Assembly (NCBI GenBank): GCA_023257915.1
Contig: JALRBB010000419.1
Coordinates: 1 to 7,809 of the forward strand
Origin: Quisquiliibacterium sp.
GTDB lineage: Bacteria > Pseudomonadota > Gammaproteobacteria > Burkholderiales > Burkholderiaceae_E
Reading direction: 5' to 3'
Length of the DNA stretch: 7,809 nucleotides
The notes below the pieces were generated by a model. It did no database searches, was not told where the DNA came from, and worked only from the letters and a program-made list of their open reading frames with translations. Positions 1 to 6,963 of the stretch are shown here, piece by piece (position 1 is the stretch's first letter; the number at the start of each line of letters is the position of its first letter). The translations under genes were made by a program, and so were the position numbers.

Positions 1-477
1 CGAGCCGCCGATCCCGATGTTCAGGACATCGGTGATCTTGCGTCCATCCGAGCCGCTGCGTCTTGCGTCCCGAATCTGCCGGCTGAATTCGCGCATCTTG
101 TGAAGACTGTCGGCAACCATCGGCATCAGATTGCAGCCGTCCACGACCAGCGTATCCGTTACCGGGCGTCGCAAGGCGGTATGCGCGGCGGCGCGATTCT
201 CGGTTGTGTTGACCGGATCGCCACGCAGCATTGCGTCGCGTTGTGCTTGGAAGCCACAGGCCTGAGCGAAGCCCAGCAAGGCAGACAGATCCTGCAGGCG
301 AATGCGTTGCTTGGACAGATCCAGGCTGAGTCCGGCTGCGTCGACGCAAAGGGCCTGCATGCGCCCCGGTTCGTTGCCGAACAGGTCGGCGATCCGGATT
401 GTCGCGGCAGACTTTGCTCGTTCGGTGACTTGCGCCAGCGCATTCTGGTAGCTGAGCTTGTGGTTCTGATTGCGCAT
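1..477 (-). CDS. pgi: Glucose-6-phosphate isomerase, N-terminal part (runs off left edge)
   Basis: This cytoplasmic enzyme interconverts glucose 6-phosphate and fructose 6-phosphate in glycolysis and gluconeogenesis. Only the first 159 codons are present. The family is usually about 550 residues, so roughly 390 residues, with most of the active site, lie beyond base 1. The frame, read by hand on the minus strand, is open throughout. It shows the family order: LFGNEPGRM (about residues 34-42), AAGLSLDLSKQRI (about 48-60, matching the DySKnri motif), a VNTTENRAAAHTALR stretch matching the NxTExRAvLHxALR motif, then VVDGCNLMP, and finally ITDVLNIGIGGS ending at residue 159, the start of the sugar-phosphate-binding SIS domain. 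The ATG at 477 lies 20 bases after the nnrDE stop, so co-transcription is likely. Its upstream sequence (GACGGACGGCAAC) is a weak ribosome site. An in-frame ATT at 498 is a less likely start. The family call is firm. Confidence 0.93.
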   Translation of the reverse strand, partial: MRNQNHKLSYQNALAQVTERAKSAATIRIADLFGNEPGRMQALCVDAAGLSLDLSKQRIRLQDLSALLGFAQACGFQAQRDAMLRGDPVNTTENRAAAHTALRRPVTDTLVVDGCNLMPMVADSLHKMREFSRQIRDARRSGSDGRKITDVLNIGIGGS

Positions 478-497
478 GTTGCCGTCCGTCGATTGAA

Positions 498-2027
498 TCA
501 GTTCGTGTTGAAGACCTGCCGGATCAGATCTGGCAAGTCTGCAGCTGACATGCCGATCCCGTTTGGATGGCCTCGTTCCCATCGCTCGCCTGCGAGCCCA
601 TGTAGCGCGGTGCCAAGCATGGCAGCCTGATCGGGCGGTCGGGCCTGCGCAAGCAAGGCGGCGATCACTCCGGCGAGCACGTCGCCTGTTCCGGCTGTCG
701 CAAGCGCCGCCGAGCCGCTGGCACAAATCACGATCTTCCCGTGCTCCGTGGCGATGATGCTGCCAGCACCCTTCAGGATGACGCAGCATCGATAGCGGGT
801 AGCCAGCTCGAGCGCGGATTGCTGACGATCTGTCTGCACCTCGATGATCGAGCGTTTCAGAAGCCGGGCCGCTTCGAGCGGGTGCGGGGTCAGGACTGTT
901 GCATGTGTGCGGGCTCGCAATAGCGGGACCAGGTCCGGCTGCGTACACAGAAGGTTTAGCGCGTCCGCATCAAGGACTAGCGGCAGGGGCGCCTGTAATG
1001 CAGTCTTCAACGCCTGGGCTGCTTGTTCGGAACTACCCAGGCCACAGCCGACGCAAAGTGCATCCACGCCGGTATAGGCATCGGACAAGTTGCGGGTCAT
1101 CAGTTGCGCCTGCGCAGGATCGAAAACTGCAGCGTCGGGAGCCGCAATGAAGACCTTTCCTGCGCCGGCCGCTTGAGCGCCCCGGGCGGCCAGCAAGGCT
1201 GCCCCGCTCATGCCCAGGGCACCGCCGATGACTCCGACCGACCCGAAGCTGCCTTTGTTGGTATCGCGCGAGCGCGGTGCAAGGAGTGCGCGCGCCTCGT
1301 GTTCGCCGAACAGCAACGCATCCGGTGTCGGCAGGGGTGAGTCATGATGCAGTTCGGCAAGCACCACGCGTCCCACATGGTCGAGCGCTTGGCCGGTATG
1401 CAGCCCCGGCTTGTCGGCGATCATGGTCACCGTGCTGGTCGCACAAACGGCGACTGCGTTGCGGCCACCGACGATGCTGCCCCGATCTGCATCGATGCCA
1501 CTGGGAACATCCACCGCAACAATAGCCGAAGCGCGCGCATTGATCTGCGAGATGGCTGCGGCGGCGGCTCCGACCAGCGGCCGGCCAAGTCCGATGCCAA
1601 ACAGGCCATCGATGACAAGCGGGGACGCGGCGAGCATCGTGTCAAGCGAGTCGAGTGCGCCGATGTCTCGGCCGCCTGCTTGCCAGCGGCTCCAGGCGGC
1701 GGCTGCGTCGGCCGACTTGGGCGGGGTGGGTGAGAGCGCAATCGCGTGACAGCCGTAACCGCGCTCGACGAGCGCCAGTGCCGCGAGCAGTGCATCCGCG
1801 CCATTGTTACCGGGGCCGACCAGTGCGAGCACAGCTCTGGCACGCGGCAAGGTGCGCAAGAGACGGTCTGCCTCGTCGGCGACCGCGGTTGCGGCGCGAC
1901 GCATCAGTTCGCCGGCGGGCAAGCTGGCGAGCCATCGCTCTTCGAGCGCGCGGATACTGGCAACTTTAAGCAGTGAGGGCACCGGGGGTGTGGATCGATC
2001 ATGCGAGCGCAGGCGCCCGCCTGGCAC
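498..2027 (-). CDS. nnrDE: Bifunctional NAD(P)H-hydrate epimerase / ADP-dependent NAD(P)H-hydrate dehydratase
   Basis: This is a metabolite-repair enzyme. It epimerises and then dehydrates the damaged cofactors NADHX and NADPHX back to NADH and NADPH. The N-terminal YjeF_N epimerase domain (about residues 20-225) shows GPGNNGAD (71-78), DGLFGIGLGRPL (140-151) and VDVPSGIDAD (172-181). The C-terminal ribokinase-like dehydratase domain (about 240-505) shows KGSFG (258-262), VLDADAL (351-357), TPHPLEA (380-386), LKGAG (418-422) and GTGDVL (446-451), in which D449 is the expected catalytic aspartate. At 509 aa it is a normal length for the fused form. The epimerase motif reads NNGADA where NNGGDG is usual. 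The start is uncertain. GTG at 2027 lies 7 bases after the dadA stop, but GTG at 1982 (codon 16) would put the N-terminus where relatives usually begin, a few residues before IRALE. Neither has a clear ribosome site. Confidence 0.95.
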   Translation of the reverse strand: MPGGRLRSHDRSTPPVPSLLKVASIRALEERWLASLPAGELMRRAATAVADEADRLLRTLPRARAVLALVGPGNNGADALLAALALVERGYGCHAIALSPTPPKSADAAAAWSRWQAGGRDIGALDSLDTMLAASPLVIDGLFGIGLGRPLVGAAAAAISQINARASAIVAVDVPSGIDADRGSIVGGRNAVAVCATSTVTMIADKPGLHTGQALDHVGRVVLAELHHDSPLPTPDALLFGEHEARALLAPRSRDTNKGSFGSVGVIGGALGMSGAALLAARGAQAAGAGKVFIAAPDAAVFDPAQAQLMTRNLSDAYTGVDALCVGCGLGSSEQAAQALKTALQAPLPLVLDADALNLLCTQPDLVPLLRARTHATVLTPHPLEAARLLKRSIIEVQTDRQQSALELATRYRCCVILKGAGSIIATEHGKIVICASGSAALATAGTGDVLAGVIAALLAQARPPDQAAMLGTALHGLAGERWERGHPNGIGMSAADLPDLIRQVFNTN

Positions 2028-2030
2028 AAC

Positions 2031-2045
2031 GATATCAGTGATATC
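2031..2045. repeat. 15-base palindrome at the dadA/nnrDE junction
   Basis: GATATCA-G-TGATATC is a perfect 7-base inverted repeat around one central base. It spans the last codons and stop of dadA (stop at 2037-2035) and ends 4 bases before the GTG at 2027. The loop is too short for a stable hairpin and no T-run follows, so it is not a terminator. It could be a chance match or a protein-binding site. Confidence 0.6.
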
Positions 2046-3282
2046 GGGCCAGCGTCAGGCCGTCCATCGAGATTTCTGGCTCGCGTCCTGAGATCAGATC
2101 TGCGAGCACCTTCGCCGAGCCACAGGCCATCGCCCAGCCATTGGAGCCGTGTCCAGCGTTCAAGAACAAGCCGGGACGTGAAGTTGGTCCGAGCAGCGGG
2201 GGGCCGTCAGGCAGCATCGGTCGGGCGCCAACCCAGAACTGTGCCTCGTTGTAGCGCGCCGCACCAGGGAACCAGTCGGACGCGACACGAACCAGGGTTC
2301 GAAGCGCAGCGTCCCTGAGTGTGAGCTGCGCGTCACCGATTTCGGCAGTGCCGGCAACCCTCAGGCGGTTCCCGAACGGCGTGATCGCAGTCTTGTAGGC
2401 CTCGTCCATCAGCGCGTGTTGCGGGCCGATCGCCCCGGGGTCGAGAGTGACCGTTGCCGAGTAGCCCTTGACCGGATAGATCGGCGCACGAATGCCGCAC
2501 TGCCGCAGCAGGGAGACACTGTCACACGCTGCCGCGACCAGCACCGCGTCGGCTGGCATCTTTTGATCCTTGACCAGCACGCCGCTGGCGCGACCCGATT
2601 CGAACACGATGCGCTCGACCTGTTGTCCGAACACGAAGCGCACGCCATCGTCTTCGGCGATCTGGCGCAGACGGCGCGCGAACATCGGGCAATTGCCGGA
2701 TTCGTCGTCGGGAAGAAACAGTCCGGCTGCAAGCGGCGTGGAAGGCGAAAGACCGGGTTCGCGTTCGCGCACCCGCTGTGGATCCAGCAATTCATAGCGA
2801 ATCCCGCTTTCGTCGAGCATCGTGCGAACCGGCGCGCTCAAGGCAAGGTCGCGCTCGCTGCGAAACAGTTGCAGATAGCCCTGTCCGCGTTCGTATTCGA
2901 TCGATAATGCGTCGCGCAGCGCATGCAATTGGTCGCGACTGTAGAGGGCAAGCCGCTGCATCCGGCCTCGATTGATCCTGAAATCGGCGAGATTGCACTG
3001 GCTGAACCAGCGTGCCAGCCATCGCCAGAGCGCTGGATTCGCATTCGGGCGAAACAGAACCGGCGCCTCCGCCTTGAACAGGTAAGAGAGCACTTTGCGA
3101 GGCATCCCCGGAGACGCCCATGGCGTGACATAGCCCGGTGCGATCACCCCCGCATTGCCGAAGCTGGTCTCCTGCGCGACACCGCTGCGCCGTTCAATGA
3201 CGGTGACTTCATGCCCTTGCTGGCGCAGGTAATAGGCACTCGTGACACCGATGATGCCGCCGCCCACGACGATGACATGCAT
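2035..3282 (-). CDS. dadA: DadA-family FAD-dependent D-amino acid dehydrogenase
   Basis: This membrane-associated flavoprotein is expected to oxidise D-amino acids to 2-oxo acids and ammonia and pass electrons to the respiratory chain. The N-terminus is a Rossmann FAD-binding fold: G7xG9xxG12 in VVGGGIIGVTSAYYL, with E30 at the end of strand two (VTVIER) to hold the ADP ribose. Family landmarks follow: SFGNAGVIAPGYVTPWASPGM (from residue 40), the linker helix GRMQRLALYS (106-115), WVGARPMLPDGPPLLG (350-365) and a C-terminal FAD clamp with GHGSNGWAMACGSAKVLADL (378-396) and ISGREP. Length 415 is close to E. coli DadA. ATG at 3282 starts 3 bases after the dctM stop, and the ribosome site is weak (GAAGACC). 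Residues fixing substrate range cannot be read. Related flavoenzymes, such as D-hydroxyproline or other D-imino/amino acid dehydrogenases, share these motifs, so the exact substrate is open. Confidence 0.88.
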   Translation of the reverse strand: MHVIVVGGGIIGVTSAYYLRQQGHEVTVIERRSGVAQETSFGNAGVIAPGYVTPWASPGMPRKVLSYLFKAEAPVLFRPNANPALWRWLARWFSQCNLADFRINRGRMQRLALYSRDQLHALRDALSIEYERGQGYLQLFRSERDLALSAPVRTMLDESGIRYELLDPQRVREREPGLSPSTPLAAGLFLPDDESGNCPMFARRLRQIAEDDGVRFVFGQQVERIVFESGRASGVLVKDQKMPADAVLVAAACDSVSLLRQCGIRAPIYPVKGYSATVTLDPGAIGPQHALMDEAYKTAITPFGNRLRVAGTAEIGDAQLTLRDAALRTLVRVASDWFPGAARYNEAQFWVGARPMLPDGPPLLGPTSRPGLFLNAGHGSNGWAMACGSAKVLADLISGREPEISMDGLTLARYH

Positions 3283-3285
3283 GAT

Positions 3286-4587
3286 TCAGGTCTTCATTTG
3301 GGCCGGAAGCCACTCGACGATGCCCGGAAATGCGTAGATCAGCAGGATCGCGATCACCATCAGCAGAAAGGTTGGAAAGGTCGCTTTCGCGATCCACGGC
3401 AACTGGTAATTGGTCATGCCCTGAACGACGAACAGGTTGAAGCCGACCGGCGGTGTGATCTGCGCCATTTCGACAACCAGCACAATAAAGATGCCGAACC
3501 AGATCAGGTCGATTCCTGCTGCCTGAACCGTCGGCAATAGCACGCCCATGGTCAGCACGACCATCGAAATGCCGTCCAGGAAGCATCCGAGCAGGATGAA
3601 GAACGCCGCTAGCGCGAGAACCAGTTCAAAGCGGCTCAGACCGAGGGTGCCAATCCACTCGGCAAGATGCCGGGGCAGTCCGATGTAGCCCATCGACAGG
3701 GACAGAAACGCTGCGCCGGACAGAATCAGCGCAATCATGCAATACAGCCTGGTTGCGCCCATCAGCGATTGCAGGAAGGTTTCCCGGGTGAGCGAGCCTT
3801 GTACGCCCGACAACAAGAGCGCGCCGACGACGCCGAGGGCCGCTGCCTCGGTTGCGGTGGCGATGCCAGCGTAGATCGATCCGAGCACGCCCAGGATCAG
3901 CAAAACGACTGGGATCAGGCTGCGGGATTCATAGAGCTTTTCAGCCAGTGACAGCTGCCGATCGGCCGGCGGAATACGTCCGGGGTTCAGCAGCGACCAG
4001 ACGATTACGTAACCCATGAACAGCAGGGCGAGCAGCAGGCCTGGAAATACACCGGCGATGAACAGCTTGGCGATCGAGACCTCTGCGGTCACGCCATACA
4101 CGATCATGATGATCGAGGGCGGAATCAGCAGCCCAAGCGTGCCTGCGCCAGCCAGCGTGCCGATCGTCTTGTCTTCCGGATAGCCGCGCTTGCGCAGCTC
4201 GGGGAGAGTCATTTTGCCGATGGTTGCACAGGTGGCTGCAGACGAGCCTGAGACCGCCGCAAAGATCGCACAGCCGATGATGTTGGTGTGCAACAGGCGG
4301 CCAGGTAGGCGCTGCAGCCAGGGGGCCAGCCCTTTGAACATGTCTTCCGAGAGCCGCGTTCGGAACAGGATCTCGCCCATCCAGATGAATAGAGGGAGGG
4401 CGGTCAGGGTCCAGCTCGATGCGGACCCCCAGATCGTGACCGCCATCGCATCGCCGGCTGGGCGGGAGGAAAACAGCTCCATCCCGATCCAGGCAACGCC
4501 GGACAGCGTCAGACCAATCCACACGCCGGAGCCGAGCAGTGCGAACAGCGCGACAACCAGCAAAAAGGTTACGGCAAAGTCACCCAT
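3286..4587 (-). CDS. dctM: TRAP transporter large permease subunit (DctM type)
   Basis: This is the large inner-membrane subunit of a tripartite ATP-independent periplasmic (TRAP) transporter. It forms the ion-coupled transport path. The 433-residue length is typical, and the protein is hydrophobic throughout with about a dozen predicted membrane segments. Family motifs run in order: PLFIWMGEILFRTRLSEDMF (65-84), IFAAVSGSSAATCATIG (108-124), LGLLIPPSIIMIVYG (151-165), IYAGIATATEAAALGVVGA (238-256), GCFLDGISMVVLTMGVLLP (334-352) and VVEMAQITPPVGFNLFVVQG (371-390). The two re-entrant-type repeats with SGSSAAT and TPPVGFN are characteristic of the DctM/IT superfamily. ATG at 4587 lies 6 bases after the dctQ stop. 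Its ribosome site, GGTGAG at 4598-4593, overlaps the end of dctQ, so translation is probably coupled. The next gene, the dehydrogenase, begins 3 bases after its stop. The substrate cannot be told from this subunit. Confidence 0.95.
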   Translation of the reverse strand: MGDFAVTFLLVVALFALLGSGVWIGLTLSGVAWIGMELFSSRPAGDAMAVTIWGSASSWTLTALPLFIWMGEILFRTRLSEDMFKGLAPWLQRLPGRLLHTNIIGCAIFAAVSGSSAATCATIGKMTLPELRKRGYPEDKTIGTLAGAGTLGLLIPPSIIMIVYGVTAEVSIAKLFIAGVFPGLLLALLFMGYVIVWSLLNPGRIPPADRQLSLAEKLYESRSLIPVVLLILGVLGSIYAGIATATEAAALGVVGALLLSGVQGSLTRETFLQSLMGATRLYCMIALILSGAAFLSLSMGYIGLPRHLAEWIGTLGLSRFELVLALAAFFILLGCFLDGISMVVLTMGVLLPTVQAAGIDLIWFGIFIVLVVEMAQITPPVGFNLFVVQGMTNYQLPWIAKATFPTFLLMVIAILLIYAFPGIVEWLPAQMKT

Positions 4588-4593
4588 GACAAC

Positions 4594-5112
4594 TCACCGG
4601 TCGTGCGAGGCTTCTTCCGCGGCCGCCTTGGGCGGTGGCAGGCGCTTGCCGAGAAGCTCGAGCACCAACTCGTCGAGCAACGCGACGCACAGCACCAGCG
4701 TGCCGAAAGCCATCGGAATCTGCGGAATCCACAGCGGCGTTGCATCGTTGCCGGTGGAGATGTCGTTGAATTCGTGTGACTGCCAGGACAGTCGCACCGA
4801 ATACCAGGCAAAAAGAATCGCCAGCAAAAGCCCGGCCACAAGTGCCCACACCTCCAGGGCCTTGGAGGTCTTTCCCTTGGCCAAGCCGACCAGCAACGTC
4901 ACGCGAATGTGCTCGCCACGTTTGAGCGTGTGTGCCAGCGCGAGGAAACCGGCCCCGGCCATTAGATACCCAGCATAGGCGTCGGTACCGGGAACATGCA
5001 CTCCGAGCTGGCGCGAGATGATCGACGTGAGGACCATGCCCAGCACGCCGATCATGCAAAGCGCCGCAGCCCAAGCTGCTCCGAGGTAGAGCGATTCGAG
5101 CGCGCGGCGCAT
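4594..5112 (-). CDS. dctQ: TRAP transporter small permease subunit (DctQ type)
   Basis: This is the small inner-membrane subunit of the TRAP transporter, which pairs with DctM and supports docking of the periplasmic binding protein. The 172-aa protein has four predicted membrane helices, about residues 12-34, 46-64, 87-108 and 131-153. It carries family marks: an ISRQLG stretch after helix one (compare the usual isRyl), LALAHTLKRGEHIRVTLL (57-74) matching the RgxHIrv motif between helices two and three, and TPLWIPQIPMAFGTLVL (125-141) leading into helix four. The C-terminal tail (156-172) is short, charged and alanine-rich, and probably cytoplasmic. ATG at 5112 lies 23 bases after the dctP stop. 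The upstream sequence CCGAGCCCCGTCA holds no good ribosome site, so expression may rely on read-through from dctP. Separate DctQ and DctM genes, rather than a fused DctQM, are the common arrangement. Confidence 0.92.
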   Translation of the reverse strand: MRRALESLYLGAAWAAALCMIGVLGMVLTSIISRQLGVHVPGTDAYAGYLMAGAGFLALAHTLKRGEHIRVTLLVGLAKGKTSKALEVWALVAGLLLAILFAWYSVRLSWQSHEFNDISTGNDATPLWIPQIPMAFGTLVLCVALLDELVLELLGKRLPPPKAAAEEASHDR

Positions 5113-5135
5113 TGACGGGGCTCGGTGCCTACGCG

Positions 5136-6101
5136 TTACTTGCCGAAGGCGGCAGCAAGCGCCTTGCCATCAGCACCGGACTTTTTCAGCCATTCGGCAA
5201 GCATCAAGTCGCCAATCTTGCGCAGATCGGCCATCAGCTGGTCAGGGGGGGTAACAATCGTCAGGCCGCTCTCGGTGAGCTTTTGCTTGTACCAGTCGTT
5301 CTTTTCCTGGGAAACCTTCCAGCCGCGAGCCTCGGCGTCCGCTCCGGCCTTCAGAAGGGCCTGCTGGGTCGCCTTATCGAGCGCGTCGAACGCCTTTTTG
5401 TTGACGATGACCGCATTCTTGGGAACCCAGGCCTGGGTGTCGTACCACTTCTTGATGTATTCGAAGGTTTTCGTGTCGTAGCCGGTGGAGCCAGACGACA
5501 TGTAAGAATCCATCACGCCGGTGGCCATCGCCTGCGCGAGCTCGGCTACCTGGATTGTGACTGGCTGAGCGCCCACCAGTTGAGCGAGCTTTGCAGTGGC
5601 AGGGCTATAGGCGCGCCACTTCAGGCCCTTCATGTCCTCGACACTCTTCAAGTCGCGGTTTGTGTAGATGCCCTGCGGCGGCCACGGCACCGTGTACAGC
5701 AGCATCATGCCCTGCTTGGCCAGGCGCGCTTCGAGCATCGGTTTTTGCGCGACGTACAGCTTGCGGGCACCGTCGTAGCCGGTGGCCAGGAACGGAATGC
5801 CGTCAGCCTCGTAAATCGGGTCTTCGTTGCCGAAGTTCACCAGCAGGATCTCACCGATCTGTGCCTGCCCACCCTGCACGGCACGCTTGATCTCGGGGGC
5901 CTTGAACAGCGAGGCGCCCGGATGCACGGTGATCTTGAGCTTGCCGCCGGTCGCTTTGTCGACATCAGCCGCGAACGCTGCGATGTTCTCGGTATGGAAA
6001 TTGGTGGCCGGATAGGCGGCCGGCAGGTCCCATTTGGTCTGGGCGATGGCCGAGGTCGAGACCAGGGCGATGGCCGCAATGGCTAGGCGTAACGCTTTCA
6101 T
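5136..6101 (-). CDS. dctP: TRAP transporter periplasmic substrate-binding protein (DctP family)
   Basis: This is the secreted binding protein that captures the substrate in the periplasm and delivers it to DctQM. The 321-aa precursor opens with a signal peptide: basic MKALR, a hydrophobic core, and a cleavage site after AIA (residues 18-20). The mature part carries DctP-family sequence, including TGGKLKITVHPGASLF (51-66), AQIGEILL (80-87), a GIPF(L) stretch at 101, MKGLKWRAYSP (157-167), AMATGVMDSY (191-200), and WVPKNAVIVNKKAFDAL (225-241). R163 matches the arginine that forms a salt bridge to the ligand carboxylate in this family, so an organic-acid or amino-acid ligand is expected. The start at 6101 is preferred over an in-frame extension to 6170 because AGGAG sits 5 bases before it and the signal peptide begins there. 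It is the first gene of the leftward operon. The ligand is unknown, and the symbol gives the family only. Confidence 0.94.
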   Translation of the reverse strand: MKALRLAIAAIALVSTSAIAQTKWDLPAAYPATNFHTENIAAFAADVDKATGGKLKITVHPGASLFKAPEIKRAVQGGQAQIGEILLVNFGNEDPIYEADGIPFLATGYDGARKLYVAQKPMLEARLAKQGMMLLYTVPWPPQGIYTNRDLKSVEDMKGLKWRAYSPATAKLAQLVGAQPVTIQVAELAQAMATGVMDSYMSSGSTGYDTKTFEYIKKWYDTQAWVPKNAVIVNKKAFDALDKATQQALLKAGADAEARGWKVSQEKNDWYKQKLTESGLTIVTPPDQLMADLRKIGDLMLAEWLKKSGADGKALAAAFGK

Positions 6102-6225
6102 GTTGTCTCCTAAAACTGGATCGGTTGAGCCGAGCGTGAGTGTAGTGGAGAATCCGGTGCCGTGGATCACAAGCCTTTCGGTTTCGGAATGCTGGTCCCG
6201 TGCAACCTCACCTTGCGGATTTTGA
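6102..6225. promoter_or_regulatory. Divergent promoter region between the TRAP operon and the racemase gene
   Basis: This 124-base gap separates the leftward dctP operon from the rightward racemase-like gene, so promoters for both should lie here. A weak rightward sigma70-like candidate is TTGAGC (6125-6130), a 17-base spacer, then GAGAAT (6148-6153), with four of six matches in each box. A weak leftward candidate is TTGTGA with TCCACT 17 bases on, three to four matches each. Short repeats that could be operator parts are a tandem TTTCGG pair (6176-6187), TCGG-TTGAG-CCGA (6121-6133) and GCAA-N7-TTGC (6202-6216). None matches a regulator site I can name with confidence. The role of the region follows from gene orientation. 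The exact promoter boxes are guesses. Confidence 0.5.
6107..6111 (-). promoter_or_regulatory. Ribosome binding site of dctP
   Basis: AGGAG on the minus strand, 5 bases before the ATG at 6101. It is the clearest Shine-Dalgarno site in the window. It fixes the dctP start downstream of the longer open frame and so exposes the signal peptide at the N-terminus. Confidence 0.85.
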
Positions 6226-6963
6226 TTGAATACGCCTCGACCCGATCAGCCGACTGATGACCAGCCTGGGCTGACTGGCTCCGCCGCGAGCGCGGCAATC
6301 GGGATTCTGATGCTCGACACCCGTTTTCCACGGCCGCCCGGAGATATCGGAAATCCGGCCAGCTTTGCTTTTCCGGTGCTGTACGAACGTGTCGACGGCG
6401 CGAGCGTGCAGCGTGCCGTGCGCGAACAGGCGAGCGGGCTTGTCGAGCCGTTCGTCGAGGCGGGGCATCGGCTGGTGCAGCGCGGCGCGATAGGCATCGG
6501 CACGTCCTGCGGTTTTCTGGTGTTGCACCAGCGCCGCCTCGCCGAAGCGCTGCCGGTGCCCGTGGCAAGCTCAAGCCTGCTGCAGGTTGCGCCGGCGCAA
6601 GCGATGCTGCCCGCCGGAAAACGCTGCGGGGTCATTACTTTTGACGCGGCAGCCCTGTCGGCGCGGCATCTGGCCTGCGCGGGTGCGCCGCCTGACACGC
6701 CGATCGAAGGGATGCCTGCCGCAGGCGCATTGCGTCGGGCTATCGATGGGGATGAAACCGAGCTCGATACTGACGCGGTTCGTCGCGAGCTTGTGCAGGC
6801 TGCGCGCAAGTTGCTGGCTCGCGAGCCGAACATCGGTGCGTTGGTACTCGAATGCACGAATCTTCCGCCATACTCGGGCGCCTTGCGCGCTGAACTCGGG
6901 TTACCGGTCTTTGATAGCCGCACGCTGATAGATTGGCTCTGGCGGGCATGCCAACGCAATTGA
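6226..6963 (+). CDS. Aspartate/glutamate racemase superfamily protein
   Basis: This predicted cytoplasmic, cofactor-independent racemase or related isomerase is 245 aa long. Enzymes of this fold use two cysteines as paired acid/base. Both are present: C95 in GIGTSCGFL (90-98) and C210 in ALVLECTNLPPY (205-216). The N-terminal block IGILMLDTRFPRPPGDIGNP (25-44) and FPVLYERVDGAS (49-60) resemble an uncharacterised branch of the Asp/Glu/hydantoin racemase superfamily, rather than classic MurI or DadX. The start is unusual: TTG at 6226 directly follows an in-frame TGA (6223-6225), with only a weak GCGGA upstream. No ATG occurs before codon 29, inside the conserved core, so TTG or another rare start must be used, and residues 1-23 may be a poorly conserved extension. 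Divergence from the TRAP/DadA operon suggests it makes or removes the D-form of the imported substrate. The substrate is unproven, and maleate isomerase or decarboxylase-like activities are possible. Confidence 0.85.
   Translation: MNTPRPDQPTDDQPGLTGSAASAAIGILMLDTRFPRPPGDIGNPASFAFPVLYERVDGASVQRAVREQASGLVEPFVEAGHRLVQRGAIGIGTSCGFLVLHQRRLAEALPVPVASSSLLQVAPAQAMLPAGKRCGVITFDAAALSARHLACAGAPPDTPIEGMPAAGALRRAIDGDETELDTDAVRRELVQAARKLLAREPNIGALVLECTNLPPYSGALRAELGLPVFDSRTLIDWLWRACQRN

Noticed and set aside
100..630. 176-aa plus-strand open frame over the left end
   Set aside because: It is antisense to pgi and the end of nnrDE, has no recognisable domain, and the minus-strand frame gives a clear Pgi N-terminus.
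2416..3540. Long plus-strand open frames opposite dadA and dctM (163 and 205 aa)
   Set aside because: Low-complexity Arg/Ala/Gln/Asp-rich products typical of antisense shadows in GC-rich genes. The opposite strand encodes strong family matches.
5245..5251. Runs of seven G in coding sequence (5245-5251 in dctP and 7198-7204 in the 2TM gene) as phase-variation tracts
   Set aside because: Seven-base runs are common in GC-rich DNA and both reading frames are intact. Nothing else suggests switching.
5112..6086. 324-aa plus-strand open frame opposite dctP
   Set aside because: It is the antisense shadow of a clear DctP protein with signal peptide and ribosome site. No motif supports the shadow.
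6102..6170. N-terminal extension of dctP to an ATG at 6170
   Set aside because: It would bury the signal peptide behind 23 residues, whereas AGGAG lies 5 bases before the ATG at 6101.
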